Assembly: GCF_000281715.2 (NCBI RefSeq)
Contig: NZ_CP124576.1
Span: 3,169,501-3,233,500 of the forward strand
Reading direction: 5' to 3'
Length of the DNA: 64,000 bases
Source of the DNA: Sphingobium sp. AP49
GTDB lineage: Bacteria > Pseudomonadota > Alphaproteobacteria > Sphingomonadales > Sphingomonadaceae
Of this stretch, positions 58,115 through 64,000 are shown one piece after another. A program made the translations under genes and the position numbers. The notes beneath the pieces were generated by a model that searched no databases, was not told where the DNA came from, and saw only the letters and a program-made list of their open reading frames with translations. The first letter of the stretch is position 1. Every line of letters begins with the position of its first letter.

Positions 58115-59721
58115 ACCCCATCCAGATCGCGCTGGACAATGCCCCAGGCACGCGCAAGCGCCTGATATTCGCCACGATATGCGCAGCGATCGCGACGCTT
58201 TCCGGCATCCTACTGCTTGCCCTTGCAGGCTGGTTCCTGACCGCCGCGATGCTGGCGGGCGCAGCCGGGCCGATTGCGGTCCAGGCATTCAACTATCTGA
58301 TCCCGAGTGCCGCGATCCGGCTGCTCGCCATTGCCCGAACGGCGTCGCGATACGGCGAGCGGCTCTGGTCCCATAATGCCGCACTCGGCGCCATGGGTGG
58401 CCTGCGCGCAATGCTGTTCGCCAAACTGGCGGTGCAGGACAGCCGGACGGCGATCGACCTGTCGAGCGGAGACGCCGCCGCGCGACTGACAGGCGATGTC
58501 GATGCACTGGAAGAACTGATCGTTCGCCGGCCTTCGCGAATAGCTGGCCTGTTGGCGGCGTTGGCCGGCGGTGCCCTGGCCGCGACGGCGGGATGGCGCT
58601 GCGGGCTGTTGCTGGTCGCGTTGCTGGCCCTGTTGCCCCTGTTATTGCGCTGGATCGCGCCCCGGATTACCGAAGAACCCGCGCGCGAAGCCGCCGAAGC
58701 CCTGGGCCTGTTGCGGGCGCGCCATGTCGACTATGCGGCGGCCCGGCCGGAGATTGTCGCCTATGGGCTTGGCCCGCAGGTCATGGAGGATTTGCAGCCG
58801 TTGATCGCGCGACTGGACCGCGCGCGCGCGCGCCTGTTCATCGGGGAAGGGATACAGGCCGCCGTCCTTGCCACCTATGTCGCTTTTGCCACGATGATGG
58901 TGCTGCTCAGCGCCGTCGGCCCTGCCCCGATCATTGCCCTGGCCCTGCTGTCATGCGCCGGTGCGGTCGAGGCGATGGCGGGCCTGTCCCGTTCGGCCTT
59001 CCGCCAGGCAAGCGTGACGGCGAGCCTTCACCGCCTGACCGGCATCGCCACGCTCGCAACGCCCACCATGGCGGCAAGCGCGCCGCACATGTCGGCTTCG
59101 CTCCGCCTGGGCTCGATGCAGTTGGCGCCCGGCGACCGGGTCGCCATCATCGGCAGGTCCGGATCCGGCAAGACATTGCTCGCCGAAGGGCTGGCCGGTC
59201 TGCGCGCCGTCATCGCCGACGCCGCTGTCGACGGCCGCCCGCTCGCTACCGTTCCAGCCGCCTTGCTCCAGCGGCAGTTCGCACTCTCCCCGCAGGATGC
59301 GCCGTTGCTGGCGGGCAGCATTGCCGACAATTTACGGCTCGCCCGCCCCGGCATCGACCATGCCATGATGATGGACGCCCTTGCCGTCAGTTGCCTTGAA
59401 GACCGGATCGCCACTCTGCCGGGCGGCCTCGATTTTCAACTGGGCGAGGCAGGCAGCAATCTTTCGGGGGGTGAACGCAAGCGATTGTCGCTCGCGCGTG
59501 CACTGCTGGCCGGACGCCCCTGGCTGTTGCTCGACGAACCGACGGAAGGGCTGGACGCCGCGACCGAAGCGCGCATGATCGAGCGCCTGCGGCACTGGCT
59601 CGATCGCACCGGCACCGGCCTGATCCTCATTTCCCATCGTCCGGCCCCGCTCCAGCTTGCGCGGCACCGGATTGATGTCGCACGGATAGGCGCCATTCCA
59701 GCCCTGCCGCGGGGTGGCTAG
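58111..59721 (+). CDS. cydC: ABC transporter for cytochrome bd assembly, CydC
   Basis: The 536-residue half-transporter starts on the ATGA overlap with cydD. The helices are in residues about 20-300 (GILLLALAGWFLTAAMLAG, YLIPSAAIRLLAIARTASRY is typical of CydC). The ATPase domain has GRSGSGKTL, LSGGERKRLSLARALL and LLLDEPTEGLD. It pairs with CydD to form the thiol exporter required for a working cytochrome bd. The domain order and the linkage to cydABX make the assignment safe. Confidence 0.93.
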   Translation: MNPIQIALDNAPGTRKRLIFATICAAIATLSGILLLALAGWFLTAAMLAGAAGPIAVQAFNYLIPSAAIRLLAIARTASRYGERLWSHNAALGAMGGLRAMLFAKLAVQDSRTAIDLSSGDAAARLTGDVDALEELIVRRPSRIAGLLAALAGGALAATAGWRCGLLLVALLALLPLLLRWIAPRITEEPAREAAEALGLLRARHVDYAAARPEIVAYGLGPQVMEDLQPLIARLDRARARLFIGEGIQAAVLATYVAFATMMVLLSAVGPAPIIALALLSCAGAVEAMAGLSRSAFRQASVTASLHRLTGIATLATPTMAASAPHMSASLRLGSMQLAPGDRVAIIGRSGSGKTLLAEGLAGLRAVIADAAVDGRPLATVPAALLQRQFALSPQDAPLLAGSIADNLRLARPGIDHAMMMDALAVSCLEDRIATLPGGLDFQLGEAGSNLSGGERKRLSLARALLAGRPWLLLDEPTEGLDAATEARMIERLRHWLDRTGTGLILISHRPAPLQLARHRIDVARIGAIPALPRGG

Positions 59722-59798
59722 GATCATCCGGCAATGATAGGCTTTATCTACAAGCGGATAACCGCGACCGAATCTCGAAAGCCAAAGGGAGACGCCCG

Positions 59799-60626
59799 GT
59801 GCCCGTTCAACCTACGATCCTTATCGCCAGCGATCTGAGCGCCCGCAGCGATCGGGCTTTCGATCGCTCGGTCCAGCTCGCCACCCAATTGAACGGCGCA
59901 CTGCTGCTCGTCCATGTTCTGGACAAGGGGCATGCCGAGGAGGCGAGCTATGCCGCCACGCGGGCCAATGCGGTCATCGCGAAGCTGACCGCCGGGCTGT
60001 CCATCCCGGTCGAGGCCCAGCTCGCCGACGGCCGCGCGCCCGAAGTGATAGCCAGCATCGCCGGCGACCGGCGGTGCGACCTGATCGTCGTCGGCCCTGC
60101 CCGCCACAATGGGGTCGGCGACTTCATTCTTGGAACCGCCGTCGATTATCTCGTGCGGCGTGCGAACGAACCAGTCCTGATCGTCAAGGATCGCCCCCAA
60201 GGCCCCTACCAACGCATCCTGGTGGCAACCGACTTCTCGGATTGTTCGCTGCAGGCGCTATTGGCCGCGACCCGGATTTTTCCCGATACCCGGTTCGATC
60301 TGGTTCATATCTATGACGGCGGCTTCCCGTCCCGCCTCGATCCGGCAGAGACTCTTGTTTTCGCCCGGTCCGAGGCTGAACGTGAAAGTGCACGCTTCCT
60401 TGCCCGCCCCGAACTCACCCATGCCCAGCCGTTCCAGGTCGAACTGATCGAGGGACGCGCGGGCGAAATGCTGCCCATGCTCATCGCCGAACGGAACATC
60501 GACCTGCTCGTGCTGGGGTCCCACGGCAATGGTGGGTTCATCCATGCGCTGATCGGCAGCCGGGCATCGGAACTGCTGGAGGCCGCGCCCTGCGACGTAC
60601 TGATGGTCCGCACCGCCGGGAAATGA
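59799..60626 (+). CDS. tandem universal stress protein (two UspA domains)
   Basis: The 275-residue protein starts at GTG after AAAGGGAGACGCCC. There are two UspA folds: residues 1-130, opening PTILIASDLSARSDRAFDRS, and residues about 133-272, opening QRILVATDFSDCSLQALLAA. The second domain keeps the ATP-binding pattern GSHGNGGFIHALIGS (G-2x-G-9x-G-S). The first has GPARHNGVGDFILGT with the second Gly replaced by Arg, so it may not bind ATP. Such proteins support survival under low oxygen and energy stress, fitting a place beside the cyd genes, from which it is separated by 77 bases. Confidence 0.9.
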   Translation: MPVQPTILIASDLSARSDRAFDRSVQLATQLNGALLLVHVLDKGHAEEASYAATRANAVIAKLTAGLSIPVEAQLADGRAPEVIASIAGDRRCDLIVVGPARHNGVGDFILGTAVDYLVRRANEPVLIVKDRPQGPYQRILVATDFSDCSLQALLAATRIFPDTRFDLVHIYDGGFPSRLDPAETLVFARSEAERESARFLARPELTHAQPFQVELIEGRAGEMLPMLIAERNIDLLVLGSHGNGGFIHALIGSRASELLEAAPCDVLMVRTAGK

Positions 60627-60699
60627 CGATGGTCCATGCTATGAACAGGGAAGCCGCGCTTCTGGTTCGCGCGCGCCACTGCGGATTGTCTGAAGCGTC

Positions 60700-61596
60700 G
60701 TGATCGATCCCCGTGCGCTGCGCACCTTCCTCGCCGTATGCCGTGCCAATTCGATCAGCGGCGGCGCCCGGCTGCTCAACATCTCCCAGCCATCGGTATC
60801 CAATGCGATCGCGCAACTGGAACAGTCGGTCGGCGCGGCGCTGTTCGCGCGGTCGCGCAGCGGCATCAGCCTGACGCCGGAGGGCGAGGTGCTGCTGCGC
60901 CGGGCAGAGGCGGTAGACAGCCTGATCAGCGGCGCGGAGGAAGAGCTCCGGCTGGCCCGCGCGGGCGTGACCGGCCCGCTGCGGGTGGGTGGCACGCCGG
61001 GCGCCCTCGTCAGCCTGCTGCCCGATGCAGTGCGGCGGCTGGAGGACAAGATGGGGCATTTCGCGCTGCATGCCGTCGAGCGCCCCGACCATGACCTGGC
61101 CGACATGCTGCACCGGGGCGAGATCGAGCTGGCGTTCGTCACCACGGGGCTGGAGGAGCCGCCCGAGGGGATCGAGGAAATCACCTTCGCGCAGGATCCC
61201 TTCGCGCTGGTGGTCGGGCGCCGCAACGACCATCTGCCGGCCGAGGTGTCGCTGCGCGACATGATGGCCAGGCGCTGGGTGCTGCCGGAGGCCCGCGGCG
61301 CCTTTCGCCGGCAGATCGATGCGCTGTTCATGGCGGCGGGCGTGCCGGTGCCGCAGGATGTGATCCGGTGCGATTCGCTGCTGACGACCAAGGCGATGGT
61401 GCGGAACAGCAGCCGGCTGACCATCTTGCCGATGAAGGTGGCGGCGGCCGAATTGTCGATCGGCGTGCTGCGCGCGATCGCCATCCGCGAAGCGACCTTC
61501 CAGCGCAGCATCGGCATCCGCAAGCTGAAGGATGCGCGCCTGTCGCGGCTGGGCGAGGCCCTGCTCGACATCATGATCCATAGCTCCAAGCTATGA
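60700..61596 (+). CDS. LysR-family transcriptional regulator
   Basis: The 298-residue protein starts at GTG. The winged helix-turn-helix is in residues about 3-60 (LRTFLAVCRANSISGGARLL, QPSVSNAIAQLEQSVGAALF, RSRSGISLTPEGEVLLRRAE), followed by a coiled linker and a type-2 periplasmic-binding-like effector domain. It reads in the same direction as the amidohydrolase and the flavoprotein hydroxylase that follow, and is likely to activate them. The AT-rich 80 bases between it and the amidohydrolase could hold the target promoter. The inducer is unknown, perhaps an aromatic compound. Confidence 0.9.
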   Translation: MIDPRALRTFLAVCRANSISGGARLLNISQPSVSNAIAQLEQSVGAALFARSRSGISLTPEGEVLLRRAEAVDSLISGAEEELRLARAGVTGPLRVGGTPGALVSLLPDAVRRLEDKMGHFALHAVERPDHDLADMLHRGEIELAFVTTGLEEPPEGIEEITFAQDPFALVVGRRNDHLPAEVSLRDMMARRWVLPEARGAFRRQIDALFMAAGVPVPQDVIRCDSLLTTKAMVRNSSRLTILPMKVAAAELSIGVLRAIAIREATFQRSIGIRKLKDARLSRLGEALLDIMIHSSKL

Positions 61597-61676
61597 TGTT
61601 GCCAAAAATCATTATTATTCTTGCATATAAATTTGGCGCATAAGGGCATTCAACAAGAGACTTCGGGAGAGCCCTC
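61597..61676 (+). promoter_or_regulatory. AT-rich promoter region of the amidohydrolase operon
   Basis: This 80-bp gap is much richer in A and T than its surroundings. It contains TTGCCA (61599-61604) and TATAAA (61626-61631), which could be -35 and -10 elements with a rather long spacing of 21. A GGGAGAGCCC ribosome site ends it. It probably holds the LysR-controlled promoter. Confidence 0.35.
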
Positions 61677-62912
61677 GTGCGGCAGCTGATCCGCAATATT
61701 GCGATTTTCGACGGGACGGGCTGCGCGCCCTTCCCCGGCGCAGTCATGATCGAGGGCGATCGCATCGCCGACATTCTGCGCGACGAAGCCGCGATCGACG
61801 CGGCACAGGCCGACATGGTGATCGACGGCCGGGGCGCGACGCTGATGCCCGGCATGGTCGATGCTCATACCCATCTGACCTGGGGCAGCTCGGTCGAAAA
61901 AATCTATCACCAGTTCATCCTGCCGCCCGAGGAGCTGAAGGTCGCCGCCTGGCGCAACGCCCGCGTGTTGCTCGACCATGGCTATACCAGCCTCTATTCG
62001 GCCGGCGCGCTGGGCGACCAGATCGAACCGGAACTGGCCCGTGCAATCGCGGCAGGCGAAACCCCCGGTCCGCGGCTGGTGCCCTCCACGCTGGAGCGCA
62101 GCCCGGAGGGCGAGGAAGGGGTGGAGACCGGCGATGTGTTCAACGGGCGGGGACCTGAAGCGATGCGCGCCTTCGTCGCCTATTGCGCGGCGGAGGGCGT
62201 CAAGTCTCTGAAGCTGGTGATTTCGGGCGAGGATGCGCTCAAACCCGGATCGTCGCAGGACATCCTCTACACCGACGCGGAAATGATCGCGGCCGGCGAG
62301 GCGGCGAAGGAAGCCGGCCTGTGGATCGCCACCCATGCCTATAGCCCACGCGCCATCAATCTGGCGCTCGAAGCCGGCGCCCGCATCCTCTATCATTGCT
62401 CTTTCGCCGATGACGCGACGGTCGATGCCATGGCGGCCAAGAAGGACGCCATCTTCTACGCGCCCGGCCCCGGCGTATCGGTCGCCGCGCTGGAGGCCAA
62501 TCCGCCGCCCCATATCAACATGGCGTCGATGAAGGCGAGCGCGGCCGAGCGGCTGGAACTGGAAAAGACGCTGGTGCCGAAATTGAAGGCGCGCGGCGTG
62601 CGCGTCCTGCCCGGCGGCGACTATGGCTTCCCCTTCAACCCCCATGGCCGCAACGCCCGCGACCTGGAGCATTTCGTCACTTATTATGGCTTCACCCCGG
62701 CCGAGGCGCTGCATGCCGCCACCATGCTGGGCGGCGAGCTGATGGATCAGCCCGTCGGCCAGGTGAAGCCGGGTTATCTCGCCGACCTGCTGCTGGTCGA
62801 GGGTGATCCGACCAAGGACGTCCGCCTGCTGCAGGATGCGGCCAATATCAAGATGATCATGCTGGGCGGGCGGATGCACAAATCCCCCGTGCCCGAGCCC
62901 CTGACGGTCTGA
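61677..62912 (+). CDS. amidohydrolase-family metal-dependent hydrolase
   Basis: The 411-residue protein starts at GTG after GGGAGAGCCCTC. The metal motif VDAHTHLTW (His-x-His, near residue 62) and later ligands in WIATHAYSPRAI, ILYHCSFADD and LPGGDYGFPFNP fit the imidazolonepropionase-like branch of the amidohydrolase family. FTPAEALHAATMLGGELM near the C terminus is typical. Such enzymes hydrolyse cyclic amides, lactones or aryl-dipeptides; some act on mycotoxins such as ochratoxin. Here it begins an operon with an aromatic hydroxylase, so a ring-bearing amide or ester substrate is plausible but unproven. Confidence 0.88.
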   Translation: MRQLIRNIAIFDGTGCAPFPGAVMIEGDRIADILRDEAAIDAAQADMVIDGRGATLMPGMVDAHTHLTWGSSVEKIYHQFILPPEELKVAAWRNARVLLDHGYTSLYSAGALGDQIEPELARAIAAGETPGPRLVPSTLERSPEGEEGVETGDVFNGRGPEAMRAFVAYCAAEGVKSLKLVISGEDALKPGSSQDILYTDAEMIAAGEAAKEAGLWIATHAYSPRAINLALEAGARILYHCSFADDATVDAMAAKKDAIFYAPGPGVSVAALEANPPPHINMASMKASAAERLELEKTLVPKLKARGVRVLPGGDYGFPFNPHGRNARDLEHFVTYYGFTPAEALHAATMLGGELMDQPVGQVKPGYLADLLLVEGDPTKDVRLLQDAANIKMIMLGGRMHKSPVPEPLTV

Positions 62913-62928
62913 CCGGAAAGACGCTTTC

Positions 62929-64000
62929 ATGTTCGACGTTGCGATCATCGGCTGCGGGCCGGTGGGGGCCTTTGCGGCCAATTTACTTGGGAAAGCGGGT
63001 GTCTCGGTCCTGGTGATCGAGCGCGAGGCCAACCCCTACCCCCTGCCCCGCGCGGTCCATCTGGACCATGAGATGATGCGCCTGTTCCAGTCGGCCGGCG
63101 TCATAGACCGGGTCGCGCCGGACATGCGCGATACCGAGGGCCATCTGCATGTCGGCGCCGATCATGGCGTGATCCGCTATATGGGCACGGTCGGCCGCCC
63201 CCGCCCCTTCAGCTGGTCCAACGACTATTTCTTCTACCAGCCCGAACTGGAAGACCATCTGCGCGACGCGCTGGACGTCTATCCCAATGTCGAGCTGTCG
63301 CTGGGCACCGCGTTCGAGGCGCTGTCGCAGGACGATGACGGCGTCACGCTGACGCTGCGATCGGACGCCGGCGAGGAACAGGTCCGCGCCCGCTATGTCA
63401 TCGCCTGTGACGGCGCCCGCAGCGCGGTGCGCAAGGCGCTCGACATCGGCCTGGACGATCTGGATTTCGAGGAACCCTGGCTGGTGGTCGATGCCGAGGT
63501 CGACGGCCCCGTCCGCTTCCCCGACCTGTGGGGCGTGCCGGATGCTGCCGACCTGCAGAAATTGTCGGTGATGATGTGCGATCCCAAGCGCCCGGCCACC
63601 ATCGTCCCGGGGCGCGGCAATCATCGCCGCTGGGAGTTCATGCTGCTGCCCGGCGAAGATGACCAGGCGATGATGCAGCCCGATGCCGTGGCCGCCCTTG
63701 TCGAGCCTTACCTCTCCGGGGTTCCGCACAAGGTCGTGCGCGCTGCGACCTATCGCTTTCATGGACTGATCGCCGAGCGGTGGCGGTTGGGCGGCGTCTT
63801 CCTGGCCGGCGATGCCGCGCACCAGACGCCGCCCTTTTTCGGCCAGGGCATGTGCCATGGCCTGCGCGATGCCGCGAACCTGGCCTGGAAGCTGGAACTG
63901 GTGCTGGCGGGCAAGGCGCCCGAGAGCCTGCTCGACAGCTATCAGCCCGAACGCGATCCCCATGTCCGTGCCGTCATCTCCGCCGCCGTGGGCGCGGGCC
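62929..64000 (+). CDS. FAD-dependent aromatic hydroxylase (MhpA/PheA type), 3' truncated by window
   Basis: The reading frame is open to the end of the window, giving about 357 residues of a protein expected to be 500 or more. It opens MFDVAIIGCGPVGAFAANLL (dinucleotide motif). The DG motif is YVIACDGARSAVRKAL and the FAD-binding GDAAHQTPPFFGQGMCHG segment lies near residue 300. These mark class A flavoprotein monooxygenases such as 3-(3-hydroxyphenyl)propionate hydroxylase, which add one oxygen to a phenolic ring with NAD(P)H. It starts 16 bases after the amidohydrolase stop, in the same operon. The true substrate cannot be told. Confidence 0.88.
   Translation, partial: MFDVAIIGCGPVGAFAANLLGKAGVSVLVIEREANPYPLPRAVHLDHEMMRLFQSAGVIDRVAPDMRDTEGHLHVGADHGVIRYMGTVGRPRPFSWSNDYFFYQPELEDHLRDALDVYPNVELSLGTAFEALSQDDDGVTLTLRSDAGEEQVRARYVIACDGARSAVRKALDIGLDDLDFEEPWLVVDAEVDGPVRFPDLWGVPDAADLQKLSVMMCDPKRPATIVPGRGNHRRWEFMLLPGEDDQAMMQPDAVAALVEPYLSGVPHKVVRAATYRFHGLIAERWRLGGVFLAGDAAHQTPPFFGQGMCHGLRDAANLAWKLELVLAGKAPESLLDSYQPERDPHVRAVISAAVGAG

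Noticed and set aside
1..64000. Mobile elements, prophage or genomic island
   Set aside because: I saw no transposase, integrase, tRNA-end repeat or sharp change in base composition; gene order looks like stable chromosomal metabolic clusters.

Overview
The window is one contiguous, GC-rich stretch from an alphaproteobacterium, most probably a sphingomonad (Sphingobium, Sphingomonas or Novosphingobium; the genus is a guess). The reasons are three large TonB-dependent receptors beside glycoside hydrolases and LacI regulators, a tryptophan-halogenase-like gene in a sugar locus, a TauE/TIGR02186 pair, tightly coupled 4-bp ATGA gene overlaps, and a match to the alphaproteobacterial EcfG general-stress promoter. 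I saw no rRNA, tRNA, CRISPR array, insertion sequence or phage gene. The window looks like chromosomal metabolic sequence, cut through a gene at each end.

Layout. (1) 1-5.4 kb: the end of a TauE/SafE exporter and its TIGR02186 partner. Next come a run of four stem-loops and a membrane-lipid operon (VirJ-type hydrolase, DUF2147 protein, MprF lysyl-phosphatidylglycerol synthase/flippase), then a small VOC protein. (2) 5.4-11.8 kb: a Tat-exported GH43 enzyme, an intergenic array of short degenerate repeats, and an iron-uptake-like operon on the minus strand (TonB receptor, small membrane protein, PepSY membrane protein) with a Fur-box-like site. (3) 11.8-23.8 kb: a pectin/uronate regulon with TonB receptor, pectate lyase, cupin, carboxylesterase, KduD, KduI, LacI regulator, FAH-family hydratase and hexuronate MFS transporter. 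Near-identical palindromes built on GACACCGGTGTC precede four of its transcription units. (4) 23.8-34.6 kb: an eight-gene minus-strand operon joining a MoxR/DUF58/BatA module to DUF4175 and DUF4159 proteins and a TldD/TldE peptidase pair. The TldD carries a twin-arginine signal. (5) 34.8-48.3 kb: an SDR, then a second LacI/MFS pair divergent from a beta-glucoside locus (TonB receptor, halogenase-like flavoprotein, GH3, CPA2 antiporter, GH3). Two GACATCGATGTC-type operators sit between them. (6) 48.4-53.5 kb: a second TauE protein, a membrane LytTR regulator, a GH79-like enzyme, two very small genes, an ABM protein and a carboxymuconolactone-decarboxylase-family protein. (7) 53.5-59.7 kb: the complete cytochrome bd system, cydABX divergent from cydDC around one FNR-like box. 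(8) 59.8-64 kb: a tandem UspA protein, a LysR regulator, an amidohydrolase and a truncated flavoprotein aromatic hydroxylase that begins a catabolic operon running off the window.

How the genes work together. Two carbohydrate systems share a plan: an outer-membrane receptor imports oligosaccharides, exported enzymes cut them, an MFS carrier takes sugars through the inner membrane, and a LacI repressor controls the locus. The two sets of putative operators differ by one symmetric base pair per half-site. The least understood part is the MoxR/Bat/TldDE operon, which looks like one ATPase-driven envelope maturation or proteolysis machine and is the best candidate here for an undescribed system. 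All functions are read from sequence features and family knowledge; no database search was run.
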